The notes beneath the pieces are model-generated. The model was not told the origin of the DNA. It saw only the letters and a program-made list of their open reading frames with translations, and did not search any database. The position numbers were made by a program, and so were the translations under genes. A stretch of 64,000 nucleotides of DNA from Burkholderiales bacterium RIFCSPHIGHO2_01_FULL_63_240 (lineage in GTDB: Bacteria > Pseudomonadota > Gammaproteobacteria > Burkholderiales > Burkholderiaceae_C): contig MERU01000002.1 in NCBI GenBank assembly GCA_001770725.1, positions 620,001 through 684,000 of the forward strand, in the 5' to 3' direction. Positions 6,942 to 18,500 of this stretch are shown here, in pieces (position 1 is the first letter of the stretch; every line of letters begins with the position of its first letter).

Positions 6942-9900
6942 TCAGGTGCCAGCGGTCTCCAGCGCTTCGTCGACCTGCCTGGCCAGCGCATCGAGCTGGA
7001 ACTGGCGGGCCAGGCCACGCAGGCGGCTCACGAAGGCCTCGCACTCGGGCTGGGCCGCGGCGATCTGGTCGAGCACCTTGTGCACGCCGCGAATGTAACC
7101 CGCGTGCACCTGTTCTTCGAGTTGGCGCAGGGCTTCGAGCTTGGGCAGGGCCTCCCCTTGCGACGGCGCGGCCACGGCCGCCCCTGAGATGGGCGGAGGC
7201 AGGCTGCGCTCGGCTTCGATCCACTGCAGGCCCAGGCGGCGCCCCAGCCAGTCGAGCAACTCGCTCACGCGCACGGGCTTGACGATGAAGTCCTCCGGCC
7301 GGATGCCGACGTCGTTGTCCAGCGCCTTGTCAAAGGCATTGGCCGACACGATCGCCGCAGGCGCATCGCTCAGGCCCTCGGCCTGGACGGCGCGCAAGGT
7401 GGCCCACCCATCGAGGCCAGGCATGGCCAGGTCCATGAAGATGGCGTGTGGGCGCTCGGTCGGTGGCGCGGCGCGCAACTGCGCCAGGCAGGCCAGGCCG
7501 CTGGGCAGCGGTACCACGTCAAAGCCCAGTGGCTCGAGGATGCGCACCAGCAGGCCGCGGTCGGCCTCTTCGTTGTCCACCACCCAGATGCGGCGGCGCT
7601 CGCCGACGTAACCGATGCGCTGGCCGCGCGGGCGCAACAGGCGATCGACCTCTGCCGCGCGCACCTGTGGCAGGAACAATCGGATCTGGAAGGTCGTGCC
7701 CTTGCCCAGCTCGCTGCTCACGCGCATTTCGCCGCCCATGAGGTCGGTCAGCATCTTGCTGATGGTCAGGCCCAGGCCGGTGCCCCCCGCCATGGCACCC
7801 GCCGCCGACGAGCCCCGCTCGAAAGGCTCGAAGATGCGTTCCAGCTCGTGCGGTGCAATGCCTGGCCCCGTGTCGGTGATGTCGATGTGGGCGATCTCTC
7901 GGGCATAGCGCACCCGAAAGCGCACTTCGCCCTGGGTGGTGAACTTCACCGCGTTGCCCAGGATGTTGAGCAGGATCTGGCGCACGCGCTTTTCATCGGC
8001 GCGCACGGCCTCGGGCAGGTTGGCGTCGAGCTCGGCCACGAAGCTCAGGCGCCGCGCATGCGCCTCGTTTTCGATCAGGCCGGTGATCTGCTGGAGCAGC
8101 TCGGCGAAGCGCACGGGCTTGACGTCCAGCGTGAGCTTGCCGCCTTCGATCCGGGCGATGTCCAGCGTGCCTTCGATGAGCGACAGCAGGTGATCGCCAC
8201 CGCGCTTGATGACGCCCACCGCGTGCTTGGCGTGCCCCGGCAGCTTCGCGTCCTCGTCGAGGAGCTGTGCATAGCCCAGGATGCCATTGAGCGGCGTGCG
8301 CAGCTCGTGGCTGATGGTCGAGATGTAGCGGCTCTTGGCCTGGTTGGCCTGCTCGGCCGTCTCGCGGGCACGCTGCAGCTTGTCGTCGGTGATGCGGTGC
8401 AGCTCGATCTCCCGCAGCAGCAGGTGGGTCTGGCGGTTCGATTCTTCCTGCGCCACCAGCCGGCTCTTGTGCGTGAGCACCACCCACCAGCCCACCACCC
8501 CGACGATCAGCAGCAGGGCCACGAACACCTTGAGCAGGGCTTCGCCCATCATGTCGGCGGCCACCGGCAGGCTGCCCAGGTGCAGCGAGCTGATCTCCTG
8601 CAGTTGCTGGCGGTAGACCAGGCCGAACAGCCCCGCCAGCAGCGGCGCCAGCACCGCCATGATCAGCAGGAATTGCCCCAGCTCGGTGTCGAGCCGTCGC
8701 CACAAGGCCAGTGGCACCACCCGCTGCCCCAAAGCACGCCACTGCACGGCCCAGCGCGCATCGGGCTTGCACAGGTCCTGGCAGCGCGCATCCAGCGCGC
8801 AGCACAGCGAGCAGATGAAGCCCTGGTAGGCCGGGCAGGTGGCCACGTCTTCGGCCTCGTACTCGCGCTCGCACACGGTGCAGCGGTGCAGCGCCTTGAG
8901 CCGGATGACGCGCGACAGCGGCTGACCCGCCTCGGGCTCATCGACCTGAGGCAACTCGGAACTGCGCGCCAGGTAATAACGGCCCTTCGTGGCCCAGGCG
9001 ATCACCGGCGAGGTCACGAACGCCACCAGCATCGCGATCACGGCCGAGAAAGCCTGCGCCAGCTCGCCCATCCAGCCCACGTAGGCCACGATCGACACCA
9101 GCGAGGCCAGCACCATCGCGCCCACCCCCACCGGGTTGATGTCGTACAGGTGCGCCCGCTTGAACTCGATGCCCTTGGGCGACCAGCCCATCGGCTTGTT
9201 GATGACCAGGTCGGCCACCACCGCCATGATCCAGGCGATCGCCACATTGGCGTACAGCCCCAGCACCTTGCCCAGCGCCTGGAACAGGTTGAGCTCCATG
9301 AGCATCAGCGCGATCAGCGCGTTGAAGCCCACCCACACCACGCGCCCGGGGTGGCTGTGCGTGACCCGCGCAAAGAAGTTCGACCAGGCCAGCGAGCCCG
9401 CGTAGGCGTTGGTCACGTTGATCTTGAGCTGCGAGATGACCACGAACAGCGCCACCGCCGCAATCGCCCAGCCCTGGTTGGAGAACACCTTCTCCCAGGC
9501 AACGAGGTACATCTGGTTCGGGTCCAGCGCCTGCTCGACCGGCACCGAGTACCCGATGGCCAGGAAGGCCAGCAGCGCCCCGCCAAGCATCTTCAGCACC
9601 CCGGGGATCACCCAGCCCGGCCCGCCGATGAACACCGCCAACCGCCAGCTGGCTTTGTCGGCCTTGTCGTTCGGACGCGGCTCGGGCATGAAGCGCAGGT
9701 AGTCGGCCTGCTCGCCCATCTGCGTGATCAGCGCGATGCCCACCGTCAGCGCCGTGCCGAAGCCGATCAGGTCGAAGCCCGCATGGCGGCCATCCTGCCC
9801 GGCGTACCCGGCCAGGTCGTTGAGGATGCCCGGGTGCTCACGGAACACGTAGACAAATGGCACCACCAGCATCAGCAGCCAGATGGGCTGGGTGATGAGC

Positions 9901-10481
9901 TGCAAGCGGCTGATGGTCGTGACTCCGTGGGTGACCAGCGGCACCACCACCCCGGCCGAGATCAGGTAGCCCCAGGCCGGCGGGATGTCGAAGGCCAGCT
10001 CCAGCGCGTAGGCCATGACCGCCGCCTCGAGCGCGAAGAACACGAAGGTGAAGCAGGCGTAGATGAGCGAGGTGATGGTCGAGCCGATGTAGCCAAAGCC
10101 TGCGCCGCGCGTGAGCAGGTCCATGTCGACGCCATGGCGCGCCGCGTAGACGCTGATGGGCCAGCCGGCCAGCAAGATGATCAGCCCCGTGGTCAGGATG
10201 GCCCAGAAGGCGTTGACGAAGCCGTGGTCGACCAGCAGCGTGGCGCCCACGGCCTCCAGCACCAGGAAGGAGGCCACGCCGAAGGCCATGTTGGCCACGC
10301 CGGCCTTGCGCCAGCGACGGGCCGAACGCGGCGTGAAGCGCAGCGCGTAGTCCTCCAGGGTCTCGGTGGCCACCCAGCTGTTGTAGTCGCGCCGCACCTT
10401 GATGACCCGCTGGCGGGCCTCCGGCGTGGTGCCGGCTTCCGTGGCGTCCTGGGCTTGACGGGCGTGGTCTGTCTCTTGCAT
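6942..10481 (-). CDS. NCS1 transporter-domain hybrid histidine kinase
   Basis: This is a 1179-residue fusion. Residues 25-510 form a complete NCS1-type (purine/cytosine/allantoin permease family) membrane domain with about 12 segments; the family's N-terminal RVIKVRRDYNSWVATETLED region and the GFGYIGSTITSLIYA segment are present. A cysteine-rich stretch at about 534-573 (CTVC, C, CSLCC, C, C) could bind metal or act as a redox switch. Two more membrane segments, a coiled coil and a HisKA domain follow, with phospho-acceptor His725 in ISHELRTPLNG. HATPase motifs (NILGNAV, DTGPGI, GGTGLGLTIS) and a receiver domain with Asp1017 (MDLAMPG) come next, then a C-terminal helical domain. The ATG at 10481 is used; the frame extends open to 10886 but antisense to ureA. 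The transporter domain likely senses urea or a nucleobase, which is inference. Confidence 0.9.
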   Translation of the reverse strand: MQETDHARQAQDATEAGTTPEARQRVIKVRRDYNSWVATETLEDYALRFTPRSARRWRKAGVANMAFGVASFLVLEAVGATLLVDHGFVNAFWAILTTGLIILLAGWPISVYAARHGVDMDLLTRGAGFGYIGSTITSLIYACFTFVFFALEAAVMAYALELAFDIPPAWGYLISAGVVVPLVTHGVTTISRLQLITQPIWLLMLVVPFVYVFREHPGILNDLAGYAGQDGRHAGFDLIGFGTALTVGIALITQMGEQADYLRFMPEPRPNDKADKASWRLAVFIGGPGWVIPGVLKMLGGALLAFLAIGYSVPVEQALDPNQMYLVAWEKVFSNQGWAIAAVALFVVISQLKINVTNAYAGSLAWSNFFARVTHSHPGRVVWVGFNALIALMLMELNLFQALGKVLGLYANVAIAWIMAVVADLVINKPMGWSPKGIEFKRAHLYDINPVGVGAMVLASLVSIVAYVGWMGELAQAFSAVIAMLVAFVTSPVIAWATKGRYYLARSSELPQVDEPEAGQPLSRVIRLKALHRCTVCEREYEAEDVATCPAYQGFICSLCCALDARCQDLCKPDARWAVQWRALGQRVVPLALWRRLDTELGQFLLIMAVLAPLLAGLFGLVYRQQLQEISSLHLGSLPVAADMMGEALLKVFVALLLIVGVVGWWVVLTHKSRLVAQEESNRQTHLLLREIELHRITDDKLQRARETAEQANQAKSRYISTISHELRTPLNGILGYAQLLDEDAKLPGHAKHAVGVIKRGGDHLLSLIEGTLDIARIEGGKLTLDVKPVRFAELLQQITGLIENEAHARRLSFVAELDANLPEAVRADEKRVRQILLNILGNAVKFTTQGEVRFRVRYAREIAHIDITDTGPGIAPHELERIFEPFERGSSAAGAMAGGTGLGLTISKMLTDLMGGEMRVSSELGKGTTFQIRLFLPQVRAAEVDRLLRPRGQRIGYVGERRRIWVVDNEEADRGLLVRILEPLGFDVVPLPSGLACLAQLRAAPPTERPHAIFMDLAMPGLDGWATLRAVQAEGLSDAPAAIVSANAFDKALDNDVGIRPEDFIVKPVRVSELLDWLGRRLGLQWIEAERSLPPPISGAAVAAPSQGEALPKLEALRQLEEQVHAGYIRGVHKVLDQIAAAQPECEAFVSRLRGLARQFQLDALARQVDEALETAGT

Positions 10482-10554
10482 GGTGCGGGTCTGAATCCCT
10501 CTGACAAGGCAAGTTCGGTGCCGCGCGCATCGCCTTGCCGGCACACCCCGGAAC

Positions 10555-10857
10555 ATGGAACTCACCCCCCGCGAGAAAGACAAGCTGCTGATCTTCACCG
10601 CCGCCTTGCTGGCCGAGCGGCGCAAGGCCCGTGGTTTGAAGCTCAACCACCCTGAAGCCGTGGCCCTGATCACCGCCGCCATCATGGAAGGCGCCCGCGA
10701 CGGCAAGACCGTGGCCGCCCTGATGAGCGAAGGCAAGACCGTGCTCAGCCGGGCCGACGTCATGGAGGGCGTGGCCGACCTGATCCCGGAGATCCAGGTG
10801 GAGGCCACCTTCCCAGACGGCACCAAGTTGGTGACCGTGCACCAACCCATTGCATGA
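10555..10857 (+). CDS. ureA: Urease gamma subunit
   Basis: This is the smallest structural subunit of nickel urease, which hydrolyses urea to ammonia and carbamate. The 100-residue protein matches the family from end to end: [37 protein letters not shown], a VMEGV segment and the ending VTVHQPIA. It is the first gene of the ureA-x-B-C-E-F-G operon. The 73-bp gap to the divergent transporter-kinase gene must contain both promoters. That gap holds related inverted segments GGCAAG and CTTGCC (10508-10539) but no clear sigma-54 element. Confidence 0.97.
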   Translation: MELTPREKDKLLIFTAALLAERRKARGLKLNHPEAVALITAAIMEGARDGKTVAALMSEGKTVLSRADVMEGVADLIPEIQVEATFPDGTKLVTVHQPIA

Positions 10858-10950
10858 CCAAGGCTTGGGCTCATTCGCTGCACCAATTAAGTGCAGAAGA
10901 ATGATCTTCAGACCACCGAACAGATCACATCGATCGAACGCAGCACCACC

Positions 10951-11130
10951 ATGAAGCAACTTCGCCCCCTGTCTCTGCTCCTGGCTTCCACGACCGCCGC
11001 CCTGCCCGCCTGGGCCCACGAAGGCCACGGCATGCCCGGCTTTGCCCATTGGCACGCCTCCGATGTGCTGGGCTTCGTGGCCGTGGCGGCCGTGGTCGCC
11101 GCCGTCATCTGGTTCAAGGGCGGCAAGTGA
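10951..11130 (+). CDS. Small His-rich single-pass membrane protein between ureA and ureB
   Basis: This 59-residue protein has a signal-like N-terminus ([20 protein letters not shown], cleavage likely after AWA). A histidine-rich segment [13 protein letters not shown] and a membrane helix ending in WFKGGK follow. Its stop TGA overlaps the ureB ATG by one base, so it is part of the operon and translationally coupled to ureB. A longer frame from 10891 begins with GTG and lacks a signal sequence, so the ATG at 10951 is preferred. In some betaproteobacteria this slot holds ureJ (HupE/UreJ nickel permease). The HxGHG...GF...H pattern resembles the start of that family, but the protein is far too short. 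A nickel-handling role is a hypothesis. Confidence 0.75.
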   Translation: MKQLRPLSLLLASTTAALPAWAHEGHGMPGFAHWHASDVLGFVAVAAVVAAVIWFKGGK

Positions 11131-11435
11131 TGACGCCCGGCGAACTGCTCACCGACGGGCCGGACATCGTCCTCAACCCCGGCCGACGCACGGTCACGCT
11201 GGTGGTGGAAAACAGCGGTGACCGCCCCATCCAGGTCGGCTCGCACTACCACTTCGCCGAAACCAACGCCGCGCTCAGCTTCGACCGCACGGCCGCCCAG
11301 GGCATGCGACTGAACATCGCCTCCGGCACGGCGGTGCGCTTCGAGCCCGGTCAGCAGCGCACCGTGGAGCTGGTGGACTATGCCGGCGACCGCATCGTTT
11401 TCGGCTTTCGCGGCCTGACGCAAGGCCCGCTCTGA
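11130..11435 (+). CDS. ureB: Urease beta subunit
   Basis: This is the structural beta subunit of urease, with 101 residues. It begins [19 protein letters not shown], and the family block [19 protein letters not shown] is intact, followed by [17 protein letters not shown] and the ending GLTQGPL. The start ATG at 11130 overlaps the stop of the preceding small gene (TGATG). It assembles with UreA and UreC into the trimer of trimers. It is followed by ureC after 58 bp. Confidence 0.97.
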   Translation: MTPGELLTDGPDIVLNPGRRTVTLVVENSGDRPIQVGSHYHFAETNAALSFDRTAAQGMRLNIASGTAVRFEPGQQRTVELVDYAGDRIVFGFRGLTQGPL

Positions 11436-11493
11436 CGCCCAGCCGCCTGCTTCCCCGCAGCGCTCACCCGAGGCAAACAAGGAATCCTCCAAG

Positions 11494-13221
<1,728 letters not shown>

Positions 13222-13236
13222 GCCACACTGGCGGCC

Positions 13237-14004
13237 ATGCTGATCGTCAACAAACTCCTCCCCCAAGGCCAGGGCTTGGCCCCCGTGTTGCTCAAGCGCG
13301 CCTCGCAGGTCGAACTCGACTGGGACGTGCGCCAGAAGAGCCGCTTTGACGCCACCGACAGCCAGGGCCGCACCCTGGGCGTTTTCCTGCCTCGTGGCAC
13401 CCTGGTGCGCGGTGGCGACGTGCTGGTGGCCGAAGACGGCTCGATGGTCCGCGTGGTGGCCGCACCTCAGCCGGTGCTGGTGATCACGCCCTGCGCCGAG
13501 CACGGCACGCCATTCGACCTGGTGCGCGCGGCCTACCACCTGGGCAACCGCCACGTGCAGATCGAGCTGCAGCCCGACCACCTCAAGATCGAACCCGACC
13601 ACGTGCTGGCCGACATGCTGCGCGCCATGCACCTGACGGTGCGCGATGCGGCCGTGGCGTTCGAGCCCGAAGGTGGCGCGTATGCGGCGGGTGGGCACGC
13701 CGCACACGGGCACCACGGCCATGGGCACGGTCACGGTCACGGTCACGGCGATGACCATGCCCATGGCGATCCAACGCACAACCATGTCCCGGCAGCCAAC
13801 CCGCCCCACGGCGCACCCGGCCATGTGCACGGCCCGGGCTGCAGCCACGGGCACGGGCACGCGCACGACCATGGCCATGCCGCCGCCCCCGTGACCCGAG
13901 GCAAGCCCATCGGCATCGCCGTCAAGCCAGCCGAAGCCGCACCCCATGTCCATGGGCCCGGTTGCGGTCATGGTCACGACCATGGCCACGGGCACGACCA
14001 CTGA
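13237..14004 (+). CDS. ureE: Urease accessory protein UreE with extended His-rich tail
   Basis: This is the nickel metallochaperone that hands Ni to UreG during urease maturation. Residues 1-140 form the two UreE domains, including [15 protein letters not shown] and the conserved metal-site block [18 protein letters not shown]. The remaining 115 residues are an unusually long low-complexity tail of [11 protein letters not shown] and two HVHGPGC repeats. The two cysteines sit in [10 protein letters not shown] and [10 protein letters not shown]. Many UreE proteins have a His tail of 10-20 residues, so at 255 residues in total this one is much longer. A nickel storage or buffering function is likely. 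It lies 15 bp after ureC. Confidence 0.96.
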   Translation: MLIVNKLLPQGQGLAPVLLKRASQVELDWDVRQKSRFDATDSQGRTLGVFLPRGTLVRGGDVLVAEDGSMVRVVAAPQPVLVITPCAEHGTPFDLVRAAYHLGNRHVQIELQPDHLKIEPDHVLADMLRAMHLTVRDAAVAFEPEGGAYAAGGHAAHGHHGHGHGHGHGHGDDHAHGDPTHNHVPAANPPHGAPGHVHGPGCSHGHGHAHDHGHAAAPVTRGKPIGIAVKPAEAAPHVHGPGCGHGHDHGHGHDH

Positions 14005-14031
14005 GCCCCTGAAGCAGGCCCGTCGCCAACC

Positions 14032-14790
14032 ATGCCCCGCATCGCCCCTCGCCCCACGCCGCTGAGCGCCGGGGCCCGCCTGCAGCTGATGTGGCTGGCC
14101 TCGCCCGCCCTGCCCGTCGGCGGCTTCAGCTACTCGGAAGGGCTGGAGGCCGCCATCGACGCCGGCATCGTCACCACCGAAGCCCATGTCGCCAGCTGGC
14201 TGCGTGACCAATTGCACCTTGCCGTGGCCCGCAGCGACCTGGCCATCGTGGCCCGCGCCGTGCCCGCCTGGCAACGAACTGACCTTGCCCGCGTGCGCGA
14301 GCTCAACGACTGGGTCGTGCAGACCCGCGAAACCGCCGAGCTGCGCCTGCAGACCGAGCAGATGGGCCGCTCACTCGTCGAGTGGCTGCGCAACCGCAGC
14401 GGCGGCGCCCAGTCGGACAACGCCGACCCACGCCTGCAGCATTGCGCCACCCTGCCTCCCGCCCCCACCTGGCCGGTGGCCTTCGCATTGGCCGTGGCCC
14501 AGTGCCTGCCCGCATCCAGCGGCCACGCGGACGGTGAAGCCGCCCTGCGCGAAGCCCTGCTGAGCTTCACCTTTGGTTGGGCCGAGAACATGGTGCAGGC
14601 CGCCATCAAGGCCGTGCCCCTGGGCCAAAGTGCAGGCCAGCGCATCCTGCAATCCCTGATCGACGCCATCCCCGGCGCCATCGACCACGCCTTGTCGCTG
14701 CCCGACTCGCAGCGCCAGGCCTTCACGCCCATGCTGGCCATCCTGAGCAGCCAGCACGAAACCCAGTACTCACGCCTGTTCCGATCATGA
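14032..14790 (+). CDS. ureF: Urease accessory protein UreF
   Basis: UreF is the helical GTPase-gating partner of the UreDFG chaperone complex. The 252-residue protein shows the family N-terminal block [21 protein letters not shown] followed by AAIDAGIV. The C-terminal segment [20 protein letters not shown] is also present. A central insert of about 25 residues ([22 protein letters not shown]) is less conserved. The stop overlaps the ureG start (ATGA). The complex partner UreD is not encoded in this window. Confidence 0.95.
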   Translation: MPRIAPRPTPLSAGARLQLMWLASPALPVGGFSYSEGLEAAIDAGIVTTEAHVASWLRDQLHLAVARSDLAIVARAVPAWQRTDLARVRELNDWVVQTRETAELRLQTEQMGRSLVEWLRNRSGGAQSDNADPRLQHCATLPPAPTWPVAFALAVAQCLPASSGHADGEAALREALLSFTFGWAENMVQAAIKAVPLGQSAGQRILQSLIDAIPGAIDHALSLPDSQRQAFTPMLAILSSQHETQYSRLFRS

Positions 14791-15434
14791 GCAACCTGCA
14801 CAACATCCCCGGCCGCACCAAGAAGCTCCCGCCACTGCGCGTGGGCGTCGGCGGCCCCGTCGGCTCCGGCAAGACCACCCTGCTGGAGATGCTCTGCAAG
14901 ACCATGCGCGAGCACCACGACCTCGTCGTCATCACCAACGACATCTACACCAAGGAAGACCAGCGCCTGCTGACCGTGGCCGGCGCGCTGGACCCGGACC
15001 GCATCATGGGCGTGGAGACCGGTGGCTGCCCCCACACCGCCATCCGCGAAGACGCCTCCATCAACCTCGAGGCCGTCGACCGCATGCTGGCCAAGTACCC
15101 CAACGCCGACATCGTCTTCATCGAGTCGGGCGGCGACAACCTGGCGGCCACCTTCAGCCCCGAGCTCTCCGACCTGACCATCTATGTCATCGACGTGGCC
15201 GCCGGGGAAAAGATCCCGCGCAAGGGCGGCCCAGGCATCACCAAAAGCGACCTGTTCGTCATCAACAAGACCGACCTGGCGCCACACGTAGGCGCCAACC
15301 TCGAGGTCATGGCGTCCGACACCCAGCGCATGCGGCCCACGCGCCCCTTCGTGATGACCAACCTCAAGACCAAGGCCGGCCTGGATCAGGTGATCGACTT
15401 CATCGAGACCAAAGGCCTGCTGCGCGCGGCCTGA
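14787..15434 (+). CDS. ureG: Urease accessory GTPase UreG
   Basis: UreG is the SIMIBI-class GTPase that powers nickel delivery to apo-urease. It has 215 residues. The P-loop is [15 protein letters not shown] (about residues 20-34). The dimer metal-binding Cys-Pro-His motif is in [15 protein letters not shown]. The switch region is [15 protein letters not shown], and the guanine-specificity motif NKTDL follows. It starts at an ATG that overlaps the ureF stop. It is the last gene of the urease operon in this window; no clear intrinsic terminator was seen after it. Confidence 0.97.
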   Translation: MSNLHNIPGRTKKLPPLRVGVGGPVGSGKTTLLEMLCKTMREHHDLVVITNDIYTKEDQRLLTVAGALDPDRIMGVETGGCPHTAIREDASINLEAVDRMLAKYPNADIVFIESGGDNLAATFSPELSDLTIYVIDVAAGEKIPRKGGPGITKSDLFVINKTDLAPHVGANLEVMASDTQRMRPTRPFVMTNLKTKAGLDQVIDFIETKGLLRAA

Positions 15435-15569
15435 CGCACAGGCACCCCTGCCCATGTTGCGCGCGGGCCTTGCGGGCGCCAGCCGGCATCCCTAGGTCCG
15501 CCGTGAGCCATTGCGTCGGCACCTTCGCTTTGCCATGATCGCCCGGTCTGATCGACTGGAGCGTCGGCG

Positions 15570-18500
15570 ATGAACAAACAGGGTGACGCCACCGGTGAAG
15601 ACGCCGGTGGCCATGGCGCGTGGTCCGCGCAACTGAAAGACGAACTGAAGGCCATCGCCCGACGGCGCCGCCGCGTGGCCCCGTCGCTGGACGAAGCCCA
15701 AGCCGATCCGGCCCGTCACGACCGCAGCATCCCTCTCGCAGGATTGGCCCTCTCCGGCGGCGGTGTGCGCAGCGCCACCTTCTCGCTCGGCCTGCTTCGA
15801 GGTCTGGCCAAAGGCGGCCGCACCACCACCCCGAGCGCGACCGCCAACGGCGCTCGCGAGCAGCCCGACGTGGGTCCGGGGGCATCGCCCTCCACACCCG
15901 CCAAGCCCTCCAACGGACACGCCGAGCACCCCGCAGAACAACTCAGCCGCCAAGGCCTGCTCGGCCGCTTCGACTACCTCTCGTCCGTCTCAGGTGGCGG
16001 CTACGTGGCCGCCATGCTGGGGCGCCTGGCGGCCAAGGCCGAATGCGAGCCCACCCCCTCGGGCGACTGCGGCATGGTCGAAGCCGAACGCACCCTGGCC
16101 AGCCACGACGGCAACGTGCTGAGCTGGCTGCGCCGCAATGGCCGCTACCTCAGCCCCGGCGGCTCGCGCGACATCGGCATCGTCGTGGTCACCTATGTGC
16201 GCGCGCTGCTGGCCATCCACCTGGAGTTCATGGTTTTTTGCCTGATGTGGGGGCTGCTGGTGATCACCCCGCACCTGTGGCAATACAGCACCCAGGTGCT
16301 CTCCAGCGCCTGGAAGGGCTGGTACTCGCCCTGGGTGGCGCTGTCCGCCGGCCTGCTCATGGCCGTTGGCCCCGGCCTGATCGCGGGCTATTGGTTCACG
16401 CGCGACACCCCCCGGCCCGACGCGCACACCTGGCGGGCACGCGTCGCGCAAGCCGTGCAGTGGCTGATGGCCGTGGCCCTCGTCGCCTTGGTGCTCTGGA
16501 TGCGGCGTGACGCCAGCGCACCGGCGATCGACAGCCTCTACGCCAGCGGCCCAAGCGCCTACGCCGTCATCTCGTTGATGATCGGCTCGGTGTTGCTCGG
16601 GCAGGCCTTGTGCTGGCTGGCGCTCGTGCACCCACGCATGCGGCGAAGCGGCAACGCCCTGGCCGCCGCCCGGCTGCGCAACTGGCTGACCCGGGCCCTG
16701 CATGGCACCGGCGTGGCCGCGGTGCTGTTGCTGGCCCTGGGCGTGCTCGACGCCGCCAGCTGGTGGCTGCTGCAGGAGTTGATGACCGGCAGCAATGCCT
16801 GGTGGGGCGGCATCGGTGCCGGTGGGGTCGGCATCTTGTTGCTGCGCTCGTTCGCCCAGCCCTTGCAACAGCTGGCCGCCGACACCGAAGGCCACGCCCG
16901 CGAATGGCTGCCCAAGCTGCTGGGCGTGCTCAGCGCCATCGGCCTGCTCTGCCTGGTGATGGCCTGGCTCGTGACCTTGCAATGGCTGGTCTTCGCGCCC
17001 GACAGCATCGAGGCGATCAGCAGCGCCCCGCCACTGCTTCGCGCGGTCTTCGTGCTGCTGGCCTGCCTGGCCTGGATCGCCCTGACCTCGACCAACACCC
17101 ACATGCCCAACAGCACCTCGCTGCACGCCTTCTACCGTGCGCGGCTGACACGCGCCTACCTGGCCGTGGGCAACCCGACCCGCCTGCCCTGGCGGGGCCT
17201 GGGGCGCGAGCGCAGCGTGCGCAACGTGGTCGAAGGCGACGACGGCCTGCTGGCCCACTACCGCCCCGAAGACCAGGGCGGCCCCATCCACCTCATCAAC
17301 GCCTGCCTGAACGAAACCCGCGACAGCGACAGCAACCTCTACAACGCCGACCGCAAGGGCGCGCTGCTGACCGTGAGCTGGCGGGGCATGGAGGTCGGCC
17401 CGAGCGAGGTGCACCGCCACGCCTCGCCCGAGCAGGCCGGCACGGTCGGGCAATGGGTGGCGGTCTCGGGCGCGGCCGCTTCGCCCGGCGCCGGGGCCTA
17501 CACCTCGCGAGGCCTGGCCCTGCTGCTGTACTTCCTGGGCATCCGGCTGGGTTTCTGGATCGCCAGCCCGATCCGCACCCCCGGCTTGCGCTGGCTCAGC
17601 CAGCTCGGCTGGGACTGGTTCCCCAAGCCGCTCATGCTGACCTGCGAGGCCACCGCCACCTTCATGGGCCAGGAACGCCCCTGGTGGTACGTCTCCGATG
17701 GCGGGCACTTCGACAACACCGGCGTCTACCCGCTGATCAAACGCGAGCTGGACTTCATCATGCTGTCCGACGCCAGCTCCGACCGCCACTTCCAGTTCAA
17801 CGACCTTGAAAACCTGGTGCGCAAGGCGCGCATCGATTTTGGCGCCGAGATCGACTTCTACACCCGCGAGGAAGCCTCTCGGCTCTTCACCCTGTGCGGC
17901 ACCGACCTGACCGTGCTCTCGCCAGAAGACCTCCGCGACAACACCTCGCGCCGCGGCCTGCTGCTGGCGCGCATCCGCTACCGCGAGCGCCCCGACCCGA
18001 GCCGCCCCGGTCAGACCAGCCGACCCGAAGGCACGCTGGTCGTCATCAAGCCCAACCTGCACAACGCGCTGGATGTGGACGTGCTGTCCTATGCCGAGCG
18101 CAACCCGACCTTCCCCCACGAGGCCACATCCGACCAGTTCTTCGACGAAGCGCAGTGGGAGAGCTACCACCGCCTGGGCGAAGACATCGGGCAGGCGCTG
18201 ACCGAGACCTGGCTGGCCCAGTTGCCCGGCTGGCGGCACCGCGCGCGGCACGCCGTGCGGGTCTCGGCGCGACTCAACCCCGCCGTCGCGGCCCAGCAAG
18301 CCTCGCCCGAGCCCCTTTGGCGACGGGGCCCGCGTGGCGCGGCCCTCAAGACCACGCTGGGGCTGGGCGCCTCGGGCACGCTGCTGCTGTCGGGCTGGCA
18401 GATCGTCGAGAGCATGAACGTGCAGCAAAAGGAAGCCCGCGCCCAGGCCCGCGAGTTGTTCGTCAAGGTATCGACCGAGCTGCAGGGCTTCGACCGGCAG

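Noticed and set aside
7446-10655. 1069-codon plus-strand open frame opposite the transporter-kinase gene
   Set aside because: The translation is Arg/His/Gln-rich with no domain, while the minus-strand protein has complete NCS1, HisKA and receiver motifs.
10482-10886. 135-codon N-terminal extension of the transporter-kinase gene
   Set aside because: It is antisense to ureA and would contain no signal or domain; the NCS1 family begins just after the ATG at 10481.
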